DNA from: Phycisphaerales bacterium
Lineage (GTDB): Bacteria > Planctomycetota > Phycisphaerae > Phycisphaerales > UBA1924
DNA length: 13,970 nt
Direction: 5' to 3'
Assembly: GCA_019747615.1 (NCBI GenBank)
Contig: JAIEQQ010000566.1
Span: forward strand, 1 to 13,970
The position numbers were made by a program, and so were the translations under genes. Below the pieces are notes generated by a model that was not told the DNA's origin, did no database searches, and was given only the letters and a program-made list of their open reading frames with translations. Position 1 is the stretch's first letter; the number at the start of each line of letters is the position of its first letter. Positions 1-6,510 of this stretch are shown here, piece after piece.

Positions 1-471
1 CGCCTTGGCCACCGTCGTCTGCTTGCTGTCTCGGACCGTCTTCTCGCGACTCACCGACGCGAGTTCCTTGCTCACCACGTGCACATCGCTGTGCCGCGCG
101 CTGGCCACCAGCCCGATGATCTCCTCGGCCACCTCGGGCGGCATCGCGCCTGCTTCGGCGCGGCTCAAGAGCTCCGCCGCGAACGCACGCGCCGTCGTGA
201 ACTTCCCCACGCCCCGCGGCCCGGAGAAAATCCACGCGTGGTGCACCCGCCCCGTGTCGATCGCCGACCGCAGTACCGACACCGCGTGCCGCTGACCGAC
301 GATCTCGCTCAGCCTCTTGAACGCCGGGAGCTCGACGACGCCATCCTGCGTGACGGTCGCGCTGGGGCGAGGTGAGGCGGCGGCGGAAGTGCTTGCACCC
401 AGCAAACCGCCGGCGTCTTCGCCAGCGACGCTCTTGGAAGACGACTTCGATGCTCGCGGAGCCTTGGCCAT
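1..471 (-). CDS. holB: DNA polymerase III subunit delta' (clamp loader), N-terminal part, cut by window edge
   Basis: This is the first 157 codons of a protein whose C-terminus lies left of the window. It reads as an AAA+ clamp-loader subunit. After a low-complexity Ser/Ala-rich leader of about 45 residues come an FKRLSEIVGQ box (51-60), a GRVHHAWIFSG strand (75-84) and a Walker A loop GPRGVGKFT (84-92). A DVHVVSKELASVSREK stretch near 129-144 matches the HPDLHVV-type segment of delta-prime proteins. The ARKYRP start of gamma/tau (DnaX) is missing, so delta-prime is preferred. The role would be to help load the beta sliding clamp at the replication fork. The cysteines that usually bind zinc after the first helix are absent; no Cys occurs in the visible part. 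The ATG at 471 has no clear Shine-Dalgarno sequence. The gene is divergent from the YeiH-type gene. Family assignment is fairly sure; delta-prime versus another clamp-loader paralogue is less so. Confidence 0.78.
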   Translation of the reverse strand, partial: MAKAPRASKSSSKSVAGEDAGGLLGASTSAAASPRPSATVTQDGVVELPAFKRLSEIVGQRHAVSVLRSAIDTGRVHHAWIFSGPRGVGKFTTARAFAAELLSRAEAGAMPPEVAEEIIGLVASARHSDVHVVSKELASVSREKTVRDSKQTTVAKA

Positions 472-561
472 CGCGCAAGCATAACCCCATCGCGGCACCA
501 AACGCATCAGACGCACCACCGCCATTCCTCGCTTTGCGGTACGCTTGCCGCCATCCCTCCG

Positions 562-641
562 CTTGATGCCTTGATCCCTTGATCCCTTGATCCCTTGATC
601 CCTTGATCCCTTGATCCCTTCCCTCGGCCCTCGGCCCTTCC
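562..641. repeat. Octamer array CTTGATCC x7 followed by heptamers CCCTCGG
   Basis: Seven tandem copies of the 8-bp unit CTTGATCC fill 562-617; the first copy has G instead of C at 568. They run into heptamers CCCTCGG (621-627), CCCTCGG (628-634) and the variant CCCTTCC (635-641). The array ends 5 bp before the ATG of the YeiH-type gene and contains an in-frame TTG at 611 that could be mistaken for its start. The rest of the 472-646 spacer shows no gene. A unit length of 8 is not a multiple of 3, which argues against translation of the array. Confidence 0.9.
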
Positions 642-646
642 CCCCC

Positions 647-1651
647 ATGCCCCCACCCATCGGCCAACTCTCCTTCATCGCCGCGGCGCTCTTCGCCCCG
701 CTCATCCTCGCGGCGGTCTTTGCGATTTCGCCGTGGTGCTCGCCGCCGCTGGCGCTGGCGATTGGCATGGTGCTCGGCCTGCTCGGACTCGTCGGCTGGG
801 GGGCGTATCTCAAGGTCATCAGCCGCTACCTCATCCAGGGCAGCATCGTCATCCTCGGGTTCTGGATCAGCCTCGCCGATGTCGCTCGCGCCGGGCTCGC
901 GGGGCTGGCGCTGTCAACGGGCGCGATCGTCGTCGTCGTGATCCTCTCAGAACTTCTCACTCGCACGCTCCGCACAGAGCGCCAGGTGGGCACGCTGCTC
1001 TCCGCCGGCACCGCGATCTGCGGCGGCAGCGCGATCGCCGCGACGGGGCAGGTCATCCGCGCCAGCTCGGGCAACATGGCCATCGCCACCGCGATCGTCT
1101 TCCTGCTCAACGCGGTGGGCGTCTACACGTATCCGCTCATCGCGCGATGGCTGGGCCTCACTGATCATCAGTTTGGCGCGTGGGCGGCGGTGGGGATTCA
1201 CGATCTGGCGGGCGTGGTCGCTGCCAGCGCTGGGTACATGGGCACCGATGTTGCGCAGCAGGACGCGACGGTGATCAAGCTGACGCGCGTGCTGTGGATC
1301 GTGCCGGTCGCGCTCCTGCTGGCCTGGCAGGATCGCCGCAGCGCGCCGCAAACTGATGCGCCGCCGACCAAGAGCCCATTCCCCTGGTTCATCGTCTTCT
1401 TCATCGGCGCGTGCCTGCTGCGGGCGGTCTTGGAGCAGAGCGTGAGCGACCCCGGCGCGATCGTCAAGATCGCTGGCGTGCTGAAGCAGATCGCCGGTTC
1501 GATGCTGTCGCTGGCGCTGCTCTTGATCGGCGCAGGGCTGACGCGCCAGACGCTCAAGGCTGTAGGATGGCGACCGGCGGTTCACGCCGTGGCGCTGTGG
1601 GTGACAGTGAGTGTGCTGGCGCTGCTGGCGATCCGCGCGACGATCGCGTGA
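647..1651 (+). CDS. YeiH/UPF0324 family putative sulfate exporter (inner membrane)
   Basis: A 334-residue, very hydrophobic protein with about ten predicted membrane segments, the usual length for the YeiH/UPF0324 family. The family signature GTAICGGSAIAA lies near 121-132. The IHDLAGVVAASAGYMG stretch near 185-200 corresponds to the second conserved half (IHEVAQVVAAG-type in relatives), with a long hydrophilic loop before the last helices. The family is annotated as putative sulfate exporters, but the substrate is not proven and nothing nearby concerns sulfur. I start at the ATG at 647. The longer frame begins at a TTG inside the octamer array at 611 and adds only a Pro-rich stretch encoded by repeat DNA. 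No Shine-Dalgarno is visible: the leader is C/T-rich repeat sequence, so translation may be leaderless or weak. It is the only plus-strand gene here and is convergent with the lipoprotein gene. Confidence 0.88.
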   Translation: MPPPIGQLSFIAAALFAPLILAAVFAISPWCSPPLALAIGMVLGLLGLVGWGAYLKVISRYLIQGSIVILGFWISLADVARAGLAGLALSTGAIVVVVILSELLTRTLRTERQVGTLLSAGTAICGGSAIAATGQVIRASSGNMAIATAIVFLLNAVGVYTYPLIARWLGLTDHQFGAWAAVGIHDLAGVVAASAGYMGTDVAQQDATVIKLTRVLWIVPVALLLAWQDRRSAPQTDAPPTKSPFPWFIVFFIGACLLRAVLEQSVSDPGAIVKIAGVLKQIAGSMLSLALLLIGAGLTRQTLKAVGWRPAVHAVALWVTVSVLALLAIRATIA

Positions 1652-1685
1652 GCGTGCAGTAGGAACCGGGTGTGCGTGTCTTCAC

Positions 1686-1738
1686 CCTCCCCCGTTTCCT
1701 AACGGGGGAGGTGGCGAGTCCGCGAGCCGGAGGGGGTT
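1686..1738. repeat. Hairpin-forming dispersed repeat, copy 1
   Basis: A perfect 11-bp inverted repeat (1686-1696 with 1701-1711, loop TCCT) is followed by GTGGCGAGTC and, at about 1728-1736, a second GGAGGGGG-type block that could also pair with the left arm. It lies between the convergent YeiH-type and lipoprotein genes. It could act as a two-way terminator, but neither side has a T run. A related hairpin followed by the same GGTGGCGAGTC occurs at 12101-12134, which suggests a dispersed repeat family. The rest of the 1652-1816 spacer shows nothing recognisable. Confidence 0.7.
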
Positions 1739-1816
1739 TGACGACAGGCGTCGCGTGCGCCGCCCAGACTCGCCGAAGCTCGACAGCGATCCGCAACAGA
1801 TCATCCCGCGTTCAAC

Positions 1817-2086
1817 TCAGCGCCCGTGGCTGCGAGCGTTCCGCTCGTTCTGATCGCCGACCACCGCGCCACCGATGCCGCCGGCCACGGCGCCGATCGC
1901 GGCGCCCTTGCCCGCCGATCCCGTCAGCGATCCGATCGCCAGCCCGCCCAGCGCGCCCAGCGCAGCGCCCGAGAGCGCGCCCTCGCCAGCGTTGTTGCAC
2001 CCGCCCAGAAAGAGCGACCCGCTGAGCGCGACGAGCGCGCCGACGCGACCGAGCTGATTCATGTGTGCCTTGTTCTTCGCATTCAT
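1817..2086 (-). CDS. Small glycine-zipper lipoprotein
   Basis: An 89-residue protein. A short basic N-terminus (MNAKNKAHMNQLGR) is followed by a hydrophobic segment ending in the lipobox LFLGGC, with the lipidated Cys at residue 30, so it is probably exported and anchored in a membrane. The mature part is almost entirely a glycine zipper: repeated GxxxG/GxxxA steps such as GALGGLAIGSLTG and GAIGAVAGGIGG, ending in a charged tail DQNERNARSHGR. This is the pattern of Rick_17kDa/YMGG-type outer-membrane lipoproteins, which are thought to pack as transmembrane or membrane-associated helices. The ATG at 2086 was chosen because GGAG sits 8 bp upstream (2095-2098) and the lipobox then falls at a normal distance; the 44 extra upstream codons lack any protein character. 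No partner gene identifies a specific job. It follows the Lon-domain gene on the same strand but is 221 bp away, so it is probably transcribed separately. Confidence 0.82.
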   Translation of the reverse strand: MNAKNKAHMNQLGRVGALVALSGSLFLGGCNNAGEGALSGAALGALGGLAIGSLTGSAGKGAAIGAVAGGIGGAVVGDQNERNARSHGR

Positions 2087-2093
2087 CGCGTGT

Positions 2094-2098
2094 TCTCC
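2094..2098 (-). promoter_or_regulatory. Shine-Dalgarno GGAGA deciding the lipoprotein start
   Basis: GGAGA on the minus strand stands 7 bp before the ATG at 2086. It supports this start over an upstream in-frame ATG at 2218, and over the internal ATG at 2062, which has no such site. Confidence 0.6.
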
Positions 2099-2272
2099 GT
2101 TGCTGACTGATCCTGCGTGCCGCGGACCATTCGCTCCGCACACACTACCAAATGTCACCGTCCACCGTTTCCGGACCCCATCAAGCCGCCAACGCACCTC
2201 TGTCTTCGGCTCAAACACGCCGCCGGTTTCAATCTCTCACGCCAACCAAACGACCCACAAACCAGCCTTCCC

Positions 2273-2300
2273 GAGTGCCCAATGCCCAGTCCCCAGTGCC
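2273..2300. repeat. Heptamer array of the CAGTGCC/CAATGCC type
   Basis: Four consecutive 7-bp words: GAGTGCC, CAATGCC, CAGTCCC, CAGTGCC. The array lies 7 bp beyond the stop codon of the Lon-domain gene. The word CAGTGCC is the reverse complement of GGCACTG in the array at 13741-13768, and CCCAATG/CCCAGTG words recur at 6511-6524. No gene or other element is seen in the rest of the 2087-2307 spacer. Confidence 0.8.
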
Positions 2301-2307
2301 TTCCCCC

Positions 2308-3114
2308 TCAGTTCCACCAGCACCCCTTCGGCACGTCCTCAACTCGCTGCGCCCCGGCCCGTGCAAGCAATCGCTTCAGGTCCAGAAGCTCCGCCCGGAT
2401 CAGAGCCGCGCGTTTGAACGCATCGCCCTCAGCGAGCAACCGATACCGGACCTCTTGATCGCTCAGAAGCGAATAGGTCACCAGTTCCAGAATCGCCGAC
2501 GTCGGCATCTCCGGATCGATCAGGCACTTCACGACCGCCTTGGCGTCGCTCAGCTCGCGCAGGGCCGTGGATGACAGCAGCCGCGAGAGTTCGACGCGCT
2601 GGGCCACCAGCGCATCCTCATCTACGGGCTCCAGCCCGATCGGCTCCAGCATCGCCATCCGATAGAGCACGCCCGATTCCGCCTCCACCTCGCCCACAAT
2701 CCTCGCGCGGCAGACCCCGTGCAACGCCACCGTGAACCGCCCGTCCTCCAGCTTGTGATGCTGCACAATCTGCCCCACGCACACCGCCTCACGCAGCAGC
2801 GGCCGATCGTTCACAAAGTCGCCCTCGCTCAACTCGCTGACATCCACATCGTCACTGACCAGACCACCCCCAGCGCTCCCCCCACGCCCCCCACCACCCC
2901 CACGCCCCCCGCCGCCACCATCCCACTCCCCACGCTCCACCACCGCCATCGCGATCTGACCCGCGCCATCGAGCGCATCCTCGATCATCTGCCGGTACCG
3001 CGGCTCAAACACATGCACCGGCAAAACCGCGTGCGGCATCAACGTCACCTGCCCAAGCGGAAACAGCGGCATCGGCCGCCCAAAGTTCACCCGAATGTGC
3101 GTCTCTTCAGCCAT
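2308..3114 (-). CDS. Lon substrate-binding (LON N-terminal) domain protein without protease domain
   Basis: A 268-residue cytoplasmic protein. Residues 15-48 (PMPLFPLGQV, LPVHVFEPRYRQMIEDAL) are the classic start of the LON substrate-binding (PUA-like) domain. The domain resumes at 103-160 (DRPLLREAVCVGQIVQHHKLEDGRF with a following RARI strand) and closes with a helical bundle to about 250. No AAA+ or Ser-Lys protease part follows, so this is one of the stand-alone LON-domain proteins, whose function in bacteria is unknown. Between the halves, residues 66-84 are an almost pure Gly/Arg insertion (GGGGGRGGGGGRGG core) encoded by a C/G-rich tract on the plus strand at about 2865-2920. The ATG at 3114 keeps the conserved leader before PLFPLG; the nearest AGGA is about 14 bp upstream, so the Shine-Dalgarno is weak. 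The gene is 124 bp downstream of the ABC ATPase gene, across a repeat array. Confidence 0.87.
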   Translation of the reverse strand: MAEETHIRVNFGRPMPLFPLGQVTLMPHAVLPVHVFEPRYRQMIEDALDGAGQIAMAVVERGEWDGGGGGRGGGGGRGGSAGGGLVSDDVDVSELSEGDFVNDRPLLREAVCVGQIVQHHKLEDGRFTVALHGVCRARIVGEVEAESGVLYRMAMLEPIGLEPVDEDALVAQRVELSRLLSSTALRELSDAKAVVKCLIDPEMPTSAILELVTYSLLSDQEVRYRLLAEGDAFKRAALIRAELLDLKRLLARAGAQRVEDVPKGCWWN

Positions 3115-3148
3115 CGATCAGACTCTATTCCTGTGAAAGCGAAAAGGA

Positions 3149-3240
3149 TCGGCAATCGGGATTCGGCAATCGGCAATCGTGAAAGCGACCATCGGGGTCA
3201 ATTTGCTGCTTTGCTGCTTTGCACTCGCGACTCGCGACTT
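3149..3240. repeat. Composite intergenic repeat (GGCAATC words, TGCTGCTT x2, ACTCGCG x2)
   Basis: A composite array fills most of the spacer between the Lon-domain gene and the ABC ATPase gene. GGCAATCGG-type words occupy 3149-3181, the octamer TGCTGCTT is repeated twice from 3204, and the heptamer ACTCGCG twice from 3223. The last bases overlap the stop codon (3239-3241) of the ABC gene. The block 3151-3181 is identical at 30 of 31 positions to 8338-8368, and in both places TGCTGCTT octamers follow in the same order. This makes it a dispersed composite element rather than two independent expansions. Confidence 0.88.
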
Positions 3241-4057
3241 ACCCCCCACCCGCTCGCGCCGAGAGCGCCGACACCTCGATCCGCTCGGGCACCTGCATCA
3301 CGTCGGTCTCGATGACGCCGTCGCGCAGCCGCACCACGCGCTGGCAGAGCTTGGCGACATCCGGGTCGTGCGTCACCATGATGATCGACTTGCCCTCGTC
3401 GTGCAGCCGCCCGAACAGCCCCAGCACCGCCCGCCCGGTCGCCGAGTCGAGATTGCCCGTGGGCTCGTCGGCCATCAGCACGACCGGGTTGGTCACCAGC
3501 GCCCGCGCGATCGCCGAGCGCTGCTGCTGCCCGCCCGAAAGCTCGCTCGGCCGGTGGCCGGTGCGATCGCCGAGCCCCACCAGCGCCAGCATCTCCATCG
3601 CGCGCCGGTGCCGCTCGCTCGGGGTCACGCCCTGATAGAACAGCGGCACCTCGACGTTCTCGCGGATCGTCAGTTCGGGAATGAGATTGAACGCCTGAAA
3701 GATAAACCCGATCTTGCGCCCGCGGAACGCCGAGACATCCTCGTCGGTCATCTTCGAGGTCTCTTGCCCGTCCAGAAAATACTGCCCCGTCGTCGGGCGA
3801 TCCAGACACCCCAAGATGTTCATCATCGTGCTCTTGCCCGAGCCCGACGAGCCCATGATCGCCACATACTGCCCACGCGGCACCGCGATCGTCACCCCAC
3901 GCAGCGCCTCCACGAGCACGCTGCCATCGGGCTTGTAGTACGTCCGCCGCACATCGCGCAGCTCTACGACCGGCTGAGGCGAACCGGCCGCGCCGGCGCT
4001 CACGCTCCCCGCGCTCACCCCGGAGCCCTCCACCGCCCGCGAACTGCTCAGCGTCAT
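3239..4057 (-). CDS. ABC transporter ATP-binding protein, MacB/LolD type
   Basis: A 272-residue ATPase subunit. Visible motifs in order: an aromatic A-loop region with Tyr40-Tyr41, Walker A GSSGSGKST (69-77), Q-loop FQAFNL (120-125), signature LSGGQQQR (173-180), Walker B VLMADEPTGNLD (193-204) and the H-loop THD (229-231). The LGCLDRPTTG and DEPTGNLDS wording is typical of the MacB/LolD/FtsE branch, which powers lipoprotein extraction, macrolide or peptide export, or other mechanical work at the inner membrane, rather than sugar import. No FtsX/MacB-type permease is encoded next to it, so its partner must lie elsewhere. The start at 4057 has GGGAGGGAG at 4062-4070 just upstream; an ATG 24 bp earlier lacks this. 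The first ~28 residues are a Ser/Gly/Ala-rich tail. It lies 37 bp downstream of the STAS gene and may be co-transcribed with it. It is unlikely to be the missing ATPase of the sugar importer, because that class is longer and has a C-terminal regulatory domain. Confidence 0.9.
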   Translation of the reverse strand: MTLSSSRAVEGSGVSAGSVSAGAAGSPQPVVELRDVRRTYYKPDGSVLVEALRGVTIAVPRGQYVAIMGSSGSGKSTMMNILGCLDRPTTGQYFLDGQETSKMTDEDVSAFRGRKIGFIFQAFNLIPELTIRENVEVPLFYQGVTPSERHRRAMEMLALVGLGDRTGHRPSELSGGQQQRSAIARALVTNPVVLMADEPTGNLDSATGRAVLGLFGRLHDEGKSIIMVTHDPDVAKLCQRVVRLRDGVIETDVMQVPERIEVSALSARAGGG

Positions 4058-4061
4058 TCTG

Positions 4062-4070
4062 CTCCCTCCC
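4062..4070 (-). promoter_or_regulatory. Shine-Dalgarno GGGAGGGAG of the ABC ATPase gene
   Basis: A double GGAG site 4-12 bp before the ATG at 4057. It supports that start over the in-frame ATG at 4081. Confidence 0.6.
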
Positions 4071-4094
4071 TGATCACACAAGCGCCCGCGACGC

Positions 4095-4454
4095 TCACTC
4101 AGTCATCGATTGGTCCGACTCAAGCTGCAACGTGGCCAGGGCCGTCAGCGGGTCCTGCGTGACGCGGAAGACGCGATCAAGCCCCGTGAGTGTGAAGACC
4201 GACCAGACCTGATCGTTCAGCGAGCACAAGATCAACATGCGGCCGATATCCGCACACTTCTTCCGCAGCCTCAGCGTCTGGGCCAGGTGCGAGGATGAGA
4301 CGTACGACACGCCGCTGAAGTTCAGCACGACGTGCTTTTTCACCTGACCCGCCCCACCGCCGAGGCGGTCGTATGCCGCGTTGAGCTCTTCGGACAGCGC
4401 CGGCTCATCGCCGAGTTCGCACACAATGATCTGATCCGACCAGTCGGTAGGCAT
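4095..4454 (-). CDS. STAS-domain protein (anti-anti-sigma factor-like)
   Basis: A 119-residue cytoplasmic protein that is a single STAS domain. A beta-rich start (QIIVCELGDEPAL) is followed by VVLNFSGVSYVSSSHL (42-57), the position of the phosphorylated Ser in SpoIIAA-type proteins; here the run Ser53-Ser54-Ser55 replaces the usual DSSG/MSSAG. Then come a helix (AQTLRLRKKCADIG), the strand MLILCSL and LTGLDRVFRVTQD near 89-101, the usual end of the fold. Members of this family bind anti-sigma factors or regulate transporters and membrane-lipid systems. No anti-sigma kinase or sigma factor is in the window, so the partner is unknown. I start at the ATG at 4454, directly before the conserved part. 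An ATG at 4505 would add 17 residues without domain character, and neither start has a convincing Shine-Dalgarno. It lies between the DUF1338 gene (72 bp) and the ABC gene (37 bp), all co-directional. Confidence 0.8.
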   Translation of the reverse strand: MPTDWSDQIIVCELGDEPALSEELNAAYDRLGGGAGQVKKHVVLNFSGVSYVSSSHLAQTLRLRKKCADIGRMLILCSLNDQVWSVFTLTGLDRVFRVTQDPLTALATLQLESDQSMTE

Positions 4455-4526
4455 GGGCCAAGTGTAGTGGCGCGGCCTCTCCGAGGTCGAGTGGTCAACC
4501 ACCATGGCATTGCCGACACCCAGCCC

Positions 4527-6266
4527 TCAGCGCACTTCAGCCGGCGCCAGCGCCGCATCCGCCCGCAGCGCCGCCAGCGCCCGCTCACCGAGCAGGCCGG
4601 CGATGCCCAAGTCCTCGTACGTCCGCAGGACCGAGGCCGCCTCGATGCCGCGATAGGCAGTGTCGGTGTCGATGATCGATCGCCCGAGGATCGCCTCGAG
4701 CATCGCCTGCGTGTACGTGGGCTTGGTCGCAGCGGTGGACTTGGTGCCGTATTGGTTGAGGTTGGACGCAAAGATCCCCGCCGCCGAGACCGGCAGGAAG
4801 TCCTCATACCGCAGGCCCTCCATCCGCACGTACCCGAGCTTGACGAGCTGGCCGAGATCGGTGATCGTGATCGAGCCGCGTGCTGCTCGCCCCGACTCAG
4901 TCGAGCTGTACTTGGCCCGCACCAACCCTTGCTGCACCAGTTCATCCAGCGTCTTGGGGAACGGCGCAAACGGCGCGCTGTAGAGCTTCTCGTACGCGTC
5001 AAAGTCACGCTTGGGCAGCGACGCGTCCTTCTCGCGGGCGGCGTCGGCGATCGCCAGGCACTTGTCGTACAGCTCGCGCCCCTTGGGCGTCGTCGCGTAG
5101 AAGCGCTGCTCGATCTCGCCGAAGCGAGCCGTGTGCGTGGTCTGCGTCGTGGTACCGTCAGGGTTCGTGAACGTGACCGCCTCGGTCAGCGCCTTGTACG
5201 CGTCCTGGCGCAGGAGCACCGGGGTGTCCTCGCTCGGGCCCTCGGTAAAGTCCTTGAATCCCGCGTGGTTGAGCTTGCTGAGCTGCGCATCGCTCTGGCC
5301 CAGGCGCGTTACGAGGCGATCGACCATCGCGCTCATGTCCGCATCACTGAACGAGCCAGCACCAAAGCCCGCGATCTGCTCGCCGCTGAGATGGCGGAAG
5401 CTCAGTCGCACGTAGTGCTTGTCAGCAAACGCCCGCAGCTTGCCCAGCGCCCGCGTCGCACGCATGCGGAAGTACGTTTCATCCATTTCCGCGAGGCAGA
5501 ACTTCATCGCGCTGGTGTACAGGTCCATGCAGAAGGTGTTGGGCGTCAGATGGTTGAGGTGGTGGCTCTGGAAGCAGGCGATGTCCGCAGCGATCTTGAA
5601 GCCCGCGTCGCAGAGCTCCTTGTACAGCGCGTGGTCCTTGGCCTGGCCCGTCCACTTGAAGATGCGCCCGGTGCCCTCGCCGATCAATCGCTCGGCGTCG
5701 GCCCAATCCAGCCCGCCCTGGCGCTCGCCCTTTTCGATCAGCTCGCGCGCGAGGTCGCTGAAGACCTGGCGCTGGCCCACCAACGCCTCGATGCGGGCCT
5801 TGGTCTCGGGCGCGAAGTAATCCGTCACCAGCACCGAGCTGAACACGCGATGCTCGGGGTTCACGCTCGAACGGAACGCGGTGGCGATGATCGGCTGGCT
5901 CTTGCTGCCGACGTTGGTCATGTCGTAGAAGTTGTGCGGTTCCATCGCAAACTGGGCAAAGAACCGCCCGATCCAGCGGTACTCATCGGGCCGGCCGATG
6001 CGGATGGCGCCGTGGCGCTCGCCGCTGGTGCGATCGATCTGCTCGGCGCTCACATCGAAGCCCACGTGCAGTTTCTTCAGCACATCGCACACCGCGGTGT
6101 TGCAGACTCGGTTGATCAGCAGCGCGCGGTCGTACATCGGCACCTCGCGCGCGAACATCGCCGAGAGCTCGCCGAAGAGCCGGTGCTGCATCTGGACTTT
6201 GTCGGCGAAGCCGCCAGCCGCGCCGTTGCTGACTGTCGAACCGATGGAGGGCGAAATGGTTGACAT
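4527..6266 (-). CDS. DUF1338 family VOC-fold enzyme (2-oxoadipate dioxygenase/decarboxylase-like)
   Basis: A 579-residue protein of the DUF1338 family (HglS and YdcJ). Characterised HglS is an Fe(II) enzyme that converts 2-oxoadipate with O2 to D-2-hydroxyglutarate and CO2 in lysine breakdown. Conserved landmarks are present: ERHGAIR at 83-89, with His85 and Arg89 spaced as the metal His and substrate Arg of HglS; HHLNHLTP at 235-242, holding the second metal His; and ARFGEIEQR at 380-388, holding the Glu ligand. EGPSEDTPVLLRQDAYKAL near 342-360 is also family-typical. It is longer than HglS (about 460 residues), mainly through about 75-80 extra residues between HHLNHLTP and FGEIEQR (roughly 262-335). 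No other lysine-catabolism gene lies nearby, so the substrate is inferred. The start at 6266 has GGAG 6 bp upstream; the 47 extra upstream codons cover a heptamer array and are not believed. Confidence 0.88.
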   Translation of the reverse strand: MSTISPSIGSTVSNGAAGGFADKVQMQHRLFGELSAMFAREVPMYDRALLINRVCNTAVCDVLKKLHVGFDVSAEQIDRTSGERHGAIRIGRPDEYRWIGRFFAQFAMEPHNFYDMTNVGSKSQPIIATAFRSSVNPEHRVFSSVLVTDYFAPETKARIEALVGQRQVFSDLARELIEKGERQGGLDWADAERLIGEGTGRIFKWTGQAKDHALYKELCDAGFKIAADIACFQSHHLNHLTPNTFCMDLYTSAMKFCLAEMDETYFRMRATRALGKLRAFADKHYVRLSFRHLSGEQIAGFGAGSFSDADMSAMVDRLVTRLGQSDAQLSKLNHAGFKDFTEGPSEDTPVLLRQDAYKALTEAVTFTNPDGTTTQTTHTARFGEIEQRFYATTPKGRELYDKCLAIADAAREKDASLPKRDFDAYEKLYSAPFAPFPKTLDELVQQGLVRAKYSSTESGRAARGSITITDLGQLVKLGYVRMEGLRYEDFLPVSAAGIFASNLNQYGTKSTAATKPTYTQAMLEAILGRSIIDTDTAYRGIEAASVLRTYEDLGIAGLLGERALAALRADAALAPAEVR

Positions 6267-6272
6267 GGCGTG

Positions 6273-6276
6273 CTCC
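6273..6276 (-). promoter_or_regulatory. Shine-Dalgarno GGAG deciding the DUF1338 start
   Basis: GGAG on the minus strand, 6 bp before the ATG at 6266. It removes a 47-codon N-terminal extension that would otherwise run through the heptamer array at 6283-6324. Confidence 0.6.
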
Positions 6277-6282
6277 GAAAAA

Positions 6283-6324
6283 GGCGTGAGGCGTGAGACT
6301 CGAGGCTTGCGACGCGAGGCACCT
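6283..6324. repeat. Degenerate heptamer array (GGCGTGA x2, GACTCGA, GGCTTGC, GACGCGA, GGCACCT)
   Basis: Six consecutive 7-bp words, the first two identical (GGCGTGA) and the others variants in phase. The array begins 6 bp upstream of the Shine-Dalgarno of the DUF1338 gene, so it would lie in its 5' leader or promoter zone. Confidence 0.65.
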
Positions 6325-6510
6325 GCGTCGTCAATCGTATCGTCACTACGCCCCCACTGCCCTAAGGGTACCAGACACCAGACCCACCTTCCCCTTGAAT
6401 TCGGCACATCACCTTGCCCTTATCGGGTGAAAGGCGACTCGCTCTCAATCCGCTCCCGCACGGGGCAATCGGCAATCGTGCAAGCAGGATCCAAACGCAG
6501 CCACACTCTT

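Noticed and set aside
562..641. Tandem octamers as a CRISPR array
   Set aside because: Units are 8 bp with no spacers and no cas genes are near; these are simple tandem repeats.
1686..1711. Intrinsic terminator for the YeiH-type gene
   Set aside because: The stem is strong, but no T run follows on either strand and a related hairpin occurs in a gene leader, so a dispersed repeat is the better description.
3239..4057. The ABC ATPase as the missing energy subunit of the sugar importer
   Set aside because: Its length and LGCLDRPTTG/DEPTGNLD wording place it in the MacB/LolD branch; sugar ATPases have a C-terminal regulatory domain, and this gene is over 2.5 kb away across other genes.
3179..4162. 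A 327-codon plus-strand frame opposite the ABC ATPase gene
   Set aside because: It is composed of Arg/His-rich low-complexity sequence antisense to a gene with all ABC motifs, and its beginning lies in the repeat array.
4332..6263. A 643-codon open frame on the plus strand opposite the DUF1338 gene
   Set aside because: It is antisense to a gene with clear conserved motifs, is rich in Arg/His/Ala without domain wording, and is the usual mirror frame in GC-rich DNA.
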